A DNA stretch of 64,000 bases from Streptomyces sp. NBC_01788. Its GTDB lineage: Bacteria > Actinomycetota > Actinomycetes > Streptomycetales > Streptomycetaceae. The stretch spans positions 6,200,001 through 6,264,000 of the forward strand of contig NZ_CP109090.1 of NCBI RefSeq assembly GCF_035917575.1, written 5' to 3'. The notes under the pieces were generated by a model, which searched no databases, had not been told where the DNA came from, and saw only the letters and a list, made by a program, of their open reading frames with translations. This document shows, piece after piece, positions 1 through 8,165 of this stretch. The position numbers were made by a program, and so were the translations under genes. Within the stretch, counting starts at the first letter, position 1, and every line of letters begins with the position of its first letter.

Positions 1-1
1 C

Positions 2-337
2 GGGCTCAAGCGCGGGGAGCTGAGCCGCTCGGTGGAGATGAACATCCTGCACATGCGCCGGGTGCGCGGCAGGCTGCGCGACCCGGGCGCCTTCGAGATC
101 CAGGTCTACGACGAGACCCCCCGGGTCACCGCCTACCTGGTGGACGGCGACGGCTCGGACGGTGTCGGGGTCGTGCAGTCCTATCTGCGGCGCAGCCGGG
201 GCATGGAGGCCCCCGTCTTCGTCCTGCGGAACGGGAACAAGGTGGTCAAACCCGGCGACATCGACGAAAGCGGCCTCTTCTCCGCCTATCGCGAGGAGTT
301 CGAGCTGATGTGGGCGGATTCGCGCCCGGTGTCCTGA
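2..337 (+). CDS. C-terminal part of a hypothetical protein (possible DUF5919-type regulator)
   Basis: The reading frame is open from the left edge, so only the last 111 residues of the gene are in the window and its start lies outside. The visible part has a YDETPRVTAYLVDGDG segment, an HLRR-like strand and an aromatic end (LFSAYREEFELMW). This resembles the phospholipase-D-like C-terminal domain found behind an HTH in some Streptomyces regulators (DUF5919 type), where the end also reads F-x-x-Y-x-x-x-F-E-x-x-W. That similarity is recalled from the family pattern, not computed, and no DNA-binding domain is visible here. An internal ATG at 38 could be mistaken for the start, but coding sequence continues upstream of it. 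Confidence 0.6.
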   Translation, partial: GLKRGELSRSVEMNILHMRRVRGRLRDPGAFEIQVYDETPRVTAYLVDGDGSDGVGVVQSYLRRSRGMEAPVFVLRNGNKVVKPGDIDESGLFSAYREEFELMWADSRPVS

Positions 338-446
338 AACGCCCTCAGTCCCCGGGTGCCAAGCGGAACGTGGTCCTCGGTTTGTCAGTGGCGCGTGCGA
401 TCGTGGAGGCCACTGGGGGAACGCACCACCGAGAAGGGGGGCCGCC

Positions 447-542
447 ATGGGCCGGCACCGGGAACTGCTGATCGGCTTCGACCTGGAGACGACCGGGACG
501 GATCCGCGCGAGACGCGCATCGTCACGGGGGCCGTGCGATGA
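447..542 (+). pseudogene. Truncated exonuclease N-terminus (31 codons), partial tandem duplicate
   Basis: A 31-codon frame starts at ATG 447 behind a strong GAAGGGGGG ribosome site and ends at TGA 540-542. It encodes the exonuclease signature FDLETTGTDP followed by ETRIVTGAVR, nearly the same as residues 10-31 of the full exonuclease that starts at 539 in another frame. The stop and the next start overlap as ATGA, so the fragment would be translationally coupled to the intact gene. It looks like the left end of a second exonuclease gene lost by deletion or unequal recombination. It may now act as a translated leader; that is inference. Confidence 0.7.
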
Positions 543-1249
543 GCTGGAACAGGGGGCCGTTGATGGCCTTCGACCTGGAGACCACGGGCACCGACGTCGA
601 GACCGACCGCATCGTCACCGCGGCGGTCGTACGACTGGATCCGGACGGGGCGGTCTCGAAGGAGCGCACCTGGCTGCTCGATCCCGGGGTGGCGATACCG
701 GAGCAGGCGTCGGCGATCCACGGAATCTCGACGGAGCGGGCTCGCAGGCACGGGGCACCGGCTGCTCCCGCGATCGAGGAGATCGCACGGGCCGTCGCCG
801 AGGGGATGCGATCGGGGACGCCCCTGGTCGTGATGAACGCACGCTACGACCTGTCACTGCTCGACCGTGAGTGCCGGCGATACGCGATCGAGTCGGTCAC
901 TGAGCGGCTGGGCAAGGGGCCTTGGCCCGTCATCGATCCGTTGGTCATCGACAAGCACGTGGACAAGTACCGGAAGGGGAAGCGGGCCCTGACCGCGCTG
1001 TGTGCGCACTACGGCGTGCCGCTCGACGACGCGCACGATGCGAGGGCGGACGCCGTGGCCGCCGCCCGGGTGGTACGGCGCATGGGGGAGAAGTACCCGG
1101 CCATGGGGGAGTTGGCGCCGACGGATCTCCATGACCTTCAGGTCCGTGCGGCAGCCGAGCAGGCGGCATCGCTGCAGCGATATCTCAGGCGCACCTCGAA
1201 CCCCGATGCGACCGTCCAATCGGCCTGGCCCGTCATCCCGTACTGCTGA
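539..1249 (+). CDS. DEDDh-type 3'-5' exonuclease
   Basis: This 236-residue protein is a single-domain DnaQ-like exonuclease. Exo I is FDLETTGTD (residues 11-19), supplying the first Asp and Glu of the metal site. Exo II is the NARYDLSLLDRE segment near residue 100, and Exo III is HDARADAVA near residue 170, whose His and Asp complete a DEDDh site. Such enzymes trim 3' ends of DNA in proofreading or repair; this one lacks a polymerase partner domain. The frame is open further upstream, but ATG 539 is preferred because the fold begins right after it and the ATGA overlap couples it to the truncated copy before it. No neighbouring operon is evident. Confidence 0.85.
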   Translation: MSWNRGPLMAFDLETTGTDVETDRIVTAAVVRLDPDGAVSKERTWLLDPGVAIPEQASAIHGISTERARRHGAPAAPAIEEIARAVAEGMRSGTPLVVMNARYDLSLLDRECRRYAIESVTERLGKGPWPVIDPLVIDKHVDKYRKGKRALTALCAHYGVPLDDAHDARADAVAAARVVRRMGEKYPAMGELAPTDLHDLQVRAAAEQAASLQRYLRRTSNPDATVQSAWPVIPYC

Positions 1250-1286
1250 CGGACCCACCGATCGCAGCTGAAAAGGACACGAAGTC

Positions 1287-1808
1287 GTGAATCTCAGAGC
1301 AAGGGTCGCGCGGCTGGTCGCCGTGGCCGGTCTCGCCGCGGCGGTATCGAGTTGCGGCTATGCCGAACCGTGTGCCGGTATCGGTGTCTCCTCCTACGCC
1401 TCGGTGAGTCTCCTTCAGTCGGAGTATCCCGAATTTGTCGATGGCACATACGAGTTGTGCGCCTTCGGCCACTGCTCCACAGAGCACTTCGTCGACCGGC
1501 AGATCATGATCGCCAATCTCGATCTGCCGGACGAGATCGGTCCGGCTCATGGAACGGTGCGGCTGCGGATGATCCCGAAGGGTGCGCGCACGCCGACGGT
1601 GGACGAGTCCGCTGAAGTCACTCTGGACTCGCAGTCCGACAACTGCGGTGGCTTCGGTTACAACAGGGGCCTCGCCCTGACCAAGGCAGGGGGGCTGAGC
1701 AGTCCCATTCCCACCACGGGGGAATGGGACTACAGGAAGCGGTTCTCACCGACTGCTCCTCCTGCCTCCCCCAAGGCGGGTGGATCACCGGCCGGGCTGA
1801 GCGGGTGA
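1287..1808 (+). CDS. Small secreted lipoprotein, unnamed family (copy 1)
   Basis: 173 residues. The N-terminus is a lipoprotein signal (basic MNLRARVARL, hydrophobic stretch, lipobox ending VSSC about residue 23), so the mature protein should be lipid-anchored outside the membrane. The mature part has several paired cysteines (PCAGIGV, ELCAFGHC, DNCGG) and a low-complexity Pro/Ala/Ser tail. Start is GTG 1287, 9 nt after AAGGA. The protein aligns by eye with the product of 30221-30766: both share a x-x-YP-x-x-xGT-x-xLCA-x-xHC core, an L-R-L strand, an LALT-x-AGGLS motif and a TTG-x-WD end. I do not recognise a named family or a function. Confidence 0.8.
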   Translation: MNLRARVARLVAVAGLAAAVSSCGYAEPCAGIGVSSYASVSLLQSEYPEFVDGTYELCAFGHCSTEHFVDRQIMIANLDLPDEIGPAHGTVRLRMIPKGARTPTVDESAEVTLDSQSDNCGGFGYNRGLALTKAGGLSSPIPTTGEWDYRKRFSPTAPPASPKAGGSPAGLSG

Positions 1809-1813
1809 CCGCC

Positions 1814-1844
1814 GGGCCGGGATCGCACGGTGCGATCCCGGCCC
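1814..1844. terminator. Bidirectional hairpin between convergent genes
   Basis: Perfect 15-bp arms GGGCCGGGATCGCAC and GTGCGATCCCGGCCC separated by one base. It lies 6 bp past the stop of the lipoprotein gene and about 50 bp past the stop of the convergent kinase gene, so it can end both transcripts. There is no U-tract, as is usual in Streptomyces. Confidence 0.75.
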
Positions 1845-1897
1845 GACGTCTTCGGGGCGAGCGCGAGGAGTCGGCCCGGGCGCGGCGGTCGGGCGGG

Positions 1898-2761
1898 TCA
1901 GAACGGGTACCAGCGCACTGTCGTGTCGCCGTCGCGCAGGGATGCCACCCGGCGTTCGAACTCGGCCAGCGCCCTGGGGTTGGTGGGGGCGTGCTGGGCG
2001 ACCCAGGCGCAGCTCGCCGTCTCGCGGGCGCCGCGCAGCACGGGGCAGCCCTCCCACTCCCGTACGTCCCAGCCGTAGGTCCGCGTGAAGGCGTCGTAGG
2101 CGTCGGCGGGCAGGCCGTAGCGGTCCCGGGACAGGGCCATGACCACCAGGTCGTGCTCGCGCAGGTCCGCCGAGAAGGTCTCCAGGTCGACCAGGACCGG
2201 CCCGTCCGGACCGATGTGCACATTGCGCGGCAGCGCGTCGCCGTGGATCGGGCCCGGCGGCAGGTGCGGGGTGAGCGCGGCGGCGGCCGCCGCGAAGCCG
2301 TCCCGGCGCTCCCGCAGATACGCCGCGTCGGCCGGGGAGATCGCGTCGCCCGCGAGCCGCAGCCAGCGTTCCACGCCGCCGAGCAGTTCGCGGGGCGGCA
2401 GCTCGAACTCGGGGGCGGGCAGGGCGTGGACCAGGCGCAGTAGCTCCGCCAGGTCCGCCGGCCCGGCGGGCCGTACCGGATCGGGCAGCCGGTGCCACAC
2501 GGTCACCGGATGCCCCTCGACGAGGATCGCCTCCTCGGCGGCGGCCCGCACCGCGGGGACACCGGCCTCGGCCAGCCACATCGCGATCCGTAGCTCCCGC
2601 CGCGCCCGGTCCCACAGCTCCGCGTCCCGGCCCACCTTGACGACGAGGTCCCCGGCGGCGAACACCGCGTTCTCGCCCAGCGCGAGCAGCCGCGCGTCGC
2701 GCACCGGACCGGCCAACACCCCGGCCCCGCCCAGTACCTCCCGAGCCCGCGCCTCGTCCAT
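1898..2761 (-). CDS. Aminoglycoside phosphotransferase family kinase
   Basis: 287 residues. The kinase-like fold is shown by the nucleotide-site strand [16 protein letters not shown] with its Lys, the Brenner motif IHGDALPRN (catalytic Asp and metal-binding Asn) near residue 190, and VLVDLETF in the DFG-like position. APH-family proteins phosphorylate aminoglycosides, macrolides, choline or homoserine-like small molecules; the substrate cannot be read from sequence. ATG 2761 is chosen because the kinase N-lobe starts directly after it, although the frame stays open upstream through the opposite-strand glycosyltransferase. It is divergent from that glycosyltransferase gene, which makes a resistance role tempting but unproven. 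Confidence 0.8.
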   Translation of the reverse strand: MDEARAREVLGGAGVLAGPVRDARLLALGENAVFAAGDLVVKVGRDAELWDRARRELRIAMWLAEAGVPAVRAAAEEAILVEGHPVTVWHRLPDPVRPAGPADLAELLRLVHALPAPEFELPPRELLGGVERWLRLAGDAISPADAAYLRERRDGFAAAAAALTPHLPPGPIHGDALPRNVHIGPDGPVLVDLETFSADLREHDLVVMALSRDRYGLPADAYDAFTRTYGWDVREWEGCPVLRGARETASCAWVAQHAPTNPRALAEFERRVASLRDGDTTVRWYPF

Positions 2762-2901
2762 CCTCAGCCTCCGTGTCCTCGTCCGGACCCCGGCAACCAC
2801 ACCGAGGCCCCGCGTTTTCGCCGGGTCAGTGTCGCATCCGCACAGGTCGGGGCAGGTGTCCGGCGCCCGCCCCGTAGCGAGCCGCCGCCGCCGAAACCGC
2901 G

Positions 2902-2931
2902 TTGCACGAGACGTATCGTCTCGTCTAGAGT
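2902..2931 (+). promoter_or_regulatory. Leaderless promoter with palindromic operator for the glycosyltransferase
   Basis: TTGCAC (2902-2907) and TAGAGT (2926-2931) are separated by 18 bp and make a good SigA-type promoter. The spacer is almost filled by a perfect inverted repeat, ACGAGACG-TAT-CGTCTCGT (2906-2924), the form expected of a TetR-family operator. The -10 box ends 7 nt before ATG 2939, so the mRNA should be leaderless. A repressor bound here would block RNA polymerase directly. No TetR gene is adjacent. Confidence 0.75.
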
Positions 2932-2938
2932 CCTGGAC

Positions 2939-4135
2939 ATGCCCACTCGCGCCCACATCGCCATGTTCTCCGTCGCCCTCCACGGACACGTGAACCCCAG
3001 CCTCGAAGTGATCAGGGAACTCGTCGCACGCGGACACCGGGTGACGTACGCCATCCCGTCCGTCTTCGCGGAGAAGGTCGCCGAGACCGGCGCCGAGGTG
3101 AAGTCCTGGCACTCCACGCTGCCCTCGCCCGACGACGACCCCTCCGCCTGGGGATCCACGCTGCTCGACAACGTCGAACCGTTCCTGAACGACGCGATCC
3201 AGGCCCTGCCCCAGCTGATCGAGGCCTACCGCGGCGACGAGCCGGACCTCGTCCTGCACGACATCACCTCCTACCCGGCCCGCGTCCTCGCCCACCGCTG
3301 GGGCGTGCCGGCGATCTCCCTCTCCCCGAACCTCGTGGCCTGGGAGGGCTACGAGGAGGAGGTCGCCGAACCGCTGTGGGCCGAGCCCCGGAAGACGGAG
3401 CGCGGCCGGGCCTACTACGCCCGCTTCGAGGCGTGGCTCGCGGAGAACGGGATCACCCTGCACCCGGACCGGTTCGCCGGCCGCCCCGACCGCTCGCTCG
3501 TCCTGATCCCCCGCGCGCTGCAACCGCACGCCGACCGGGTCGACGAGAAGGTCCACAGCTTCGTCGGCGCCTGCCAGGGCGACCGCTCGGCGCAGGGCGG
3601 CTGGGAGCGGCCCGCCGGGGCCGAGAAGGTGGTGCTCGTCTCGCTCGGCTCCGCCTTCACCAAACAGGCCGCCTTCTACCGGGAGTGCGTCGAGGCCTTC
3701 GGTGCACTGCCGGGCTGGCACACGGTGCTCCAGGTCGGCAGGCACGTGCGCCCGGACGAACTCGGCGAGGTCCCCGCGAACGTCGAAGTACGTTCCTGGG
3801 TGCCGCAGTTGGCGATCCTGCGCCAGGCCGCCCTGTTCGTCACGCACGCCGGGGCCGGGGGCAGCCAGGAGGGCCTGGCCACCTCGACGCCGATGATCGC
3901 CGTACCGCAGGCCGTCGACCAGTTCGGCAACGCGGACATGCTCCAGGGCCTCGGCGTGGCCCGCCACCTCCCCATGGAGGAGGCGACCGCCGGGAGCCTG
4001 CGTGCCGCCGCGCTCGCCCTCGTCGACGACCCCGAGGTGGCCCGGCGGCTGAAGGACGTCCGGGCCGCCATGGCCCAGGAAGGCGGCACCCGGCGGGCCG
4101 CCGACCTCATCGAGGCCGAACTGCCCGCCGGGTGA
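2939..4135 (+). CDS. mgt: Macrolide-inactivating glycosyltransferase (MGT/OleD type)
   Basis: 398 residues, the usual length for GT1 macrolide glycosyltransferases such as Streptomyces Mgt and OleD. The N-terminal acceptor domain opens with [17 protein letters not shown], holding the catalytic base His (15 or 17), and VLHDITSY supplies its Asp partner (about 108). The C-terminal donor domain has [25 protein letters not shown] and the [11 protein letters not shown] segment that binds UDP-sugar. Family members add glucose to the desosamine 2'-OH of macrolides, giving resistance. Start ATG 2939 follows the -10 box by 7 nt (leaderless). The operator in the promoter suggests drug-inducible expression. 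Confidence 0.88.
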   Translation: MPTRAHIAMFSVALHGHVNPSLEVIRELVARGHRVTYAIPSVFAEKVAETGAEVKSWHSTLPSPDDDPSAWGSTLLDNVEPFLNDAIQALPQLIEAYRGDEPDLVLHDITSYPARVLAHRWGVPAISLSPNLVAWEGYEEEVAEPLWAEPRKTERGRAYYARFEAWLAENGITLHPDRFAGRPDRSLVLIPRALQPHADRVDEKVHSFVGACQGDRSAQGGWERPAGAEKVVLVSLGSAFTKQAAFYRECVEAFGALPGWHTVLQVGRHVRPDELGEVPANVEVRSWVPQLAILRQAALFVTHAGAGGSQEGLATSTPMIAVPQAVDQFGNADMLQGLGVARHLPMEEATAGSLRAAALALVDDPEVARRLKDVRAAMAQEGGTRRAADLIEAELPAG

Positions 4136-4162
4136 AGGTGACACGCGCTGCCCGCCGAGGGC

Positions 4163-6415
4163 TCACACGCCCAGTGGCTCGCCCTTGCTCGGAGCGGGCG
4201 GGGCCGGCGGGGCCGCCGCCGGCTCCAGGGGCTCGTCGTGGGAGAGGTCCGGGAGGCGGTGCAGCCAGCGGGGCAGGTACCAGTTGCGTTCGCCCAGCAG
4301 GGACATCACCGAGGGCAGCAGCACCCCGCGGATGACCGTGGCGTCGATGAGCACCGCGGCCGCCAGGCCCACACCCATCTGCTTCATCGACTGCATGGAC
4401 AGCGTCCCGAAGATCGCGAACACGGCGACCATGATGACCGCGGCGCTGGTGACGACACCCGCCGTGGTGACCACACCGTGCTGGATGGCGTCCTTCGTGT
4501 CGCGGCCGCGCAGCCGCGCCTCGCGGATCCGGGAGACCACGAAGACGTGGTAGTCCATCGAGAGGCCGAACAGGATCACGAACAGGAACAGCGGCAGCCA
4601 GGTGACGATCGCGCCGACACCGTGGGCGCCCACCAGGGACGCCCCCCAGCCGTGCTGGAAGACCGCGACGAGGATGCCGTAGGCGGCGCCCACGGACAGC
4701 AGGTTCAGCACGATCGAGGTGATCGCGACGGTCAGCGAGCGGAACGACAGCAGCATCAGCAGGAAGGCGAACACCACGACGAAGACGAACACCGGCACGA
4801 CGGAGCCGATGAGCTGCGCGTTGAAGTCGTGCGAGCCGGCGACCTGGCCGGTGATCGGCGCCTGGACGCCGTCGACCTTGCCCAGCGTGGCGGGCCGCAC
4901 CTCGTCACGCAGCTTCTCCAGGTTCTTGCCCGCCTTGTCGAGGTCCGAGCCGCCGACCAGCGGGACGGAGACGAGGGCGACGTTGTGGTCCGCGTGCAGC
5001 CGGATGTCGACCGGGCCGCGCGAGGCGCCCGAGGCAACCGCCTGCTCCTTGAACTCGGCCAGCGCCTGCCGCACCTCGGGAGCGTTGATGTCGTCCGCCT
5101 TCACGACCACCTGGGCCGGCTGAGTACCGCCGGGGAAGGCCTCGTTGAGCCGCTGGTAGGTCTGCACGATGGGCAGCGAGTCGCCGAACTCCTGGTCCAG
5201 CGTGAGCTGCGACGTCTTCATGCCCAGCGCCGGGGCCGCGACGGCGAGCAGCGCGCCCACGGCCACCGCGGCCGACACCGCCGGCCGGGCCAGCACACGC
5301 CGCAGCACGGCCGTCCAGAACCTGCTCTCCCCGTTGCCCTGCCGGCCCCGCCGCAGGAACGGCAGGCGCCCCTTCTCGACCCGCTCGCCCAGCAGCGACA
5401 GCAGCGCCGGTAGCACGGTCACCGAGCCGACCATGGCGACGGCCACCACCATCAGCGAGGCCAGGCCCATCGCCTCGAACTCGGCGACCCCGGTGAACAG
5501 CATGCCCGCCATCGCCACGCACACCGTGACGCCGGAGACGATGATCGCGCGCCCGCTGGTCGCGGCGGCGATGCGCAGCGCGGTCCCGGCGTCCCGCCCG
5601 GCCTCCCGCTCCTCGCGCTCGCGGCGCAGGTAGAACAGGCAGTAGTCGACGCCGACCGCCATGCCGACCAGCAGCATCACGGAGTTGGCCGTGTCGCTCA
5701 TCGGCTGGAGGTGGCTGACGATGCCCATCAGGCCCATCGTCGCCATGATCGCGGTGATCGCCAGCGCCACGGGCAGCAGCGCGGCCACCAGCGCGCCGAA
5801 GGCGATCAGCAGGATCCCGAGGGCCACCGGCACGGCGGAGAACTCGGCCTGCTGGAAGTCGTTCCCGAAGGCGTCGGAGTACTGCTTCTGCATGCTGGCG
5901 CCGCCGATCTCCTCGATCCGCAGCGTGGAGTGGTCCTTCTGGACGTTCGCGACGGCGTTGAGCACGGGCTCCACCCGCTCGCCCGCGGTGTCCGCCTCGC
6001 CGCGCAGCGAGAACTGCACCAGCGCGCTGCGGCCGTCCTCGGAGATGGTCTTCGTGTCGTACGGCGAGGTCACGTCCGTGGCCAGGCCGGTCCCCTCGAC
6101 GGCCGTGATCACCTCGCCGACGGCCGTCCGGAAGCCGGCGTCCGTGGCCCTGCCGGAGCCGTCCTTCGCCTGGATCAGGACGGTCTCGCTCGCCGGTTCC
6201 TTGATCCCCGCGTCCTCGATGATCTTCGCCGCGGTGTGTGTCTCGCCCTTGAGCTGGTCGCTCTCCTTGACGTCCAGCCGGCCGGCCGCCGACCCCAGTC
6301 CCATCGCCAGCACGACGAACAGCACCCAGATCCCGACAGCGGCCCATCGATGCCGGGCGCTCCAGCCGCCGGCCCGCGCAGCGAGGCCCCGCACCCGTGT
6401 CTCTGCGTTCACCAT
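4163..6415 (-). CDS. MMPL-family RND transporter
   Basis: 750 residues. The layout is one transmembrane helix near the N-terminus (WAAVGIWVLFVVLAMGLG), a periplasmic-type domain, five to six helices (from VALGILLIAFGALVAALL), a loop ending in basic linker KGRLPFLRRGRQG, then the same pattern repeated, giving 11-12 helices. The motif VGMAVGVDYCLFYLRREREE and its counterpart ILFGLSMDYHVFVVSRIREA carry the Asp-Tyr proton-relay pair of MMPL proteins. These are proton-driven exporters of lipids or small molecules; the cargo is unknown. ATG 6415 is chosen over upstream starts because a GAAGGGG site lies 11 nt before it and the first helix follows. It ends 27 bp from the convergent glycosyltransferase. 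Confidence 0.88.
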   Translation of the reverse strand: MVNAETRVRGLAARAGGWSARHRWAAVGIWVLFVVLAMGLGSAAGRLDVKESDQLKGETHTAAKIIEDAGIKEPASETVLIQAKDGSGRATDAGFRTAVGEVITAVEGTGLATDVTSPYDTKTISEDGRSALVQFSLRGEADTAGERVEPVLNAVANVQKDHSTLRIEEIGGASMQKQYSDAFGNDFQQAEFSAVPVALGILLIAFGALVAALLPVALAITAIMATMGLMGIVSHLQPMSDTANSVMLLVGMAVGVDYCLFYLRREREEREAGRDAGTALRIAAATSGRAIIVSGVTVCVAMAGMLFTGVAEFEAMGLASLMVVAVAMVGSVTVLPALLSLLGERVEKGRLPFLRRGRQGNGESRFWTAVLRRVLARPAVSAAVAVGALLAVAAPALGMKTSQLTLDQEFGDSLPIVQTYQRLNEAFPGGTQPAQVVVKADDINAPEVRQALAEFKEQAVASGASRGPVDIRLHADHNVALVSVPLVGGSDLDKAGKNLEKLRDEVRPATLGKVDGVQAPITGQVAGSHDFNAQLIGSVVPVFVFVVVFAFLLMLLSFRSLTVAITSIVLNLLSVGAAYGILVAVFQHGWGASLVGAHGVGAIVTWLPLFLFVILFGLSMDYHVFVVSRIREARLRGRDTKDAIQHGVVTTAGVVTSAAVIMVAVFAIFGTLSMQSMKQMGVGLAAAVLIDATVIRGVLLPSVMSLLGERNWYLPRWLHRLPDLSHDEPLEPAAAPPAPPAPSKGEPLGV

Positions 6416-6675
6416 GACGGGCTTGCCCCTTCTTGAGAGGCCCTGCGGACCTCGTGCGCGGCGACGGCCCCCTGCCGTCGCCCTCCGCATCGAAGGTAGG
6501 TGCGGGGCGGTGCCCCGCTCGTCGTGCTGACCGGTGAAGTGCCGCCGCCCGGGCTCCTCCTGCCGGACCCCGTTTCCTCCGCACTGGGGAGGACGCCGAC
6601 CCCTTACACGTATCCGGGCTTCTCGGGGGCGCGGATCAGGGGTGCGCGTCACGCCCGCAGCTCTATCGTGGGCGG

Positions 6676-7224
6676 ATGACGATGTACGCCGCGCTGCTGC
6701 GCGGAATCAACGTGGGCGGCAAGAAGGTTCCGATGGCCGAGCTGCGCACCCTGGTGGCTGAGCTCGGCCACACCCGTGTGCAGACCCATCTGCAGAGCGG
6801 CCAGGCTGTTTTCGCCGCCGGTCACGGCGACGAGGAGTCGCTGGCCGCGGAGTTCACGGCGGCGCTGGAGAAGCGGTTCGGCTTCCCGGTGGACGTGATC
6901 GTGCGCGACCACGCCTATCTGCGGGCTGTCGCCGAGTCCTGCCCGTTCCCGGCCGCCGAGCTGGAGGGACGGCAGTTGCACGTGACCTACTTCTCCGCGC
7001 CCGTCGGGGCGGAGCGGTACGCGGAGATCGACCAGGAGGCCTACCTGCCCGAGGAGTTCCGCCTCGGCGACCGGGCCCTCTACCTGTACGCGCCGGACGG
7101 GCTCGGCCGTTCCAAGCTCGCCGAGCACCTGGCCAGGAAGCGGCTGAACAAGGACCTGATCGCGACCAGCCGGAACTGGAACACGGTGCTCAGACTCGTC
7201 GAGCTGACCGCCCCGGACGCCTGA
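6676..7224 (+). CDS. DUF1697 domain protein
   Basis: 182 residues, a full-length match to the DUF1697 pattern: MYAALLRGINVGGKKVPMAEL at the start, the TYLQSGN-like THLQSGQAVF near residue 40, and RNWNTVLRL near the end. Its biochemical role is not established. Start ATG 6676 (a second ATG two codons on is possible). The gene is divergent from the MMPL exporter and stands alone. Confidence 0.85.
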   Translation: MTMYAALLRGINVGGKKVPMAELRTLVAELGHTRVQTHLQSGQAVFAAGHGDEESLAAEFTAALEKRFGFPVDVIVRDHAYLRAVAESCPFPAAELEGRQLHVTYFSAPVGAERYAEIDQEAYLPEEFRLGDRALYLYAPDGLGRSKLAEHLARKRLNKDLIATSRNWNTVLRLVELTAPDA

Positions 7225-7226
7225 CG

Positions 7227-7247
7227 CGCGCGGACATGACCCGCGCG
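7227..7247. terminator. Short GC hairpin between convergent genes
   Basis: CGCGCGG and CCGCGCG arms (7 bp) with a 7-nt loop lie just past the DUF1697 stop and 24 bp from the stop of the convergent aldo/keto reductase. The position favours a terminator but the stem is short. Confidence 0.4.
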
Positions 7248-7270
7248 GGCGCGCCCCCCCACGGGCCCGC

Positions 7271-8110
7271 TCACCCGAGGGCGGACAGCCGGGACAGCTC
7301 GGCGGCGCCGAGGGACAGGCGCGCCGCGTCCAGGTTCTCCTCGAGATGGGCGAGCGTGCCCGTGCCCGGGGTCGGACAGAGCACGGGGGAGCGGTGCAGC
7401 AGCCACGCCAGCGCCACCTGTCCGGGCGTGGCGCCGTGCGCGGCGGCGATCCGGGCGCACTCCGGGTTCCCGGTCAACGCGCCGTTGCCCAGCGGGAACC
7501 ACGGCAGGAACGCGATACCGCGCTCCTCGCACAGCTCCAGCAGCGGCTCCGACGCGCGGTCGGCGAGGTTGTAGCGGTTCTGGACGGAGGCGACGGAGGT
7601 CAACTCCATCGCCGAGGCGAGCTGTTCGGCGGAGACGGTGTCCAGGCCGACGTGGCGGATCTTGCCCTCCTCGCGCAACTCGTCGAGCGCGCCGAGCTGT
7701 TCGGCCATCGGCACGGCGGGGTCGAGCCTGTGCAGCTGGTACAGGTCGATCCGCTCCAGCCGCAGTCTCCGCAGGCTCGCCTCGCACATCGCCCGCAGCT
7801 GCTCCGGCCGCCCGTCGACGCGCCAGGCGTTGTCGCCGGTGCGGACCACCCCGCCCTTGGTGGCGATCACCAGGTCCTCGGGGTAGGGATACAGGGCCTC
7901 GGCCACCAGTTCCTCGGCGACGGACGGACCGTAGTTGTCCGCGGTGTCGATCAGGTTCACCCCGCGCTCCACCGCCCGCCGCAGCACGGTCACCGCGTCC
8001 CGGGCGTCGCCGCGCGGACCCCAGTAGCCGGGGCCGGTGAGCTGCGCGGTGCCGTAGCCGAGGCGCCGTACGGGCAGGTCGCCGCCGAGCGTGAACATCT
8101 GCGGGGTCAC
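7271..8110 (-). CDS. Aldo/keto reductase
   Basis: 279 residues. The TIM-barrel AKR pattern is clear: RRLGYGTAQLTG at strand 1, LIDTADNYGPSVAEELVAEAL with the catalytic Asp and Tyr, ATKGGVVR with the Lys, IDLYQLHRLDP with the His, and the NADPH-binding end LCPTPGTGTLAHLEENLDAA. It reduces aldehydes or ketones with NADPH; the substrate is unknown. The start is GTG 8110, 5 nt after AGGAG; ATG 8098 is an alternative. It is divergent from the ketopantoate-reductase gene with 55 bp between them, which must hold both promoters. Confidence 0.88.
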   Translation of the reverse strand: MTPQMFTLGGDLPVRRLGYGTAQLTGPGYWGPRGDARDAVTVLRRAVERGVNLIDTADNYGPSVAEELVAEALYPYPEDLVIATKGGVVRTGDNAWRVDGRPEQLRAMCEASLRRLRLERIDLYQLHRLDPAVPMAEQLGALDELREEGKIRHVGLDTVSAEQLASAMELTSVASVQNRYNLADRASEPLLELCEERGIAFLPWFPLGNGALTGNPECARIAAAHGATPGQVALAWLLHRSPVLCPTPGTGTLAHLEENLDAARLSLGAAELSRLSALG

Positions 8111-8165
8111 ACGGTCTCCTGGGTCGTCCGGTGGGGCATGCGGAGGGCTGTGGGAGGCTCGTCCC

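Noticed and set aside
1898..4144. A single 748-residue minus-strand protein
   Set aside because: The right half is only the mirror of the glycosyltransferase gene. The kinase fold begins at ATG 2761, so the gene is shorter.
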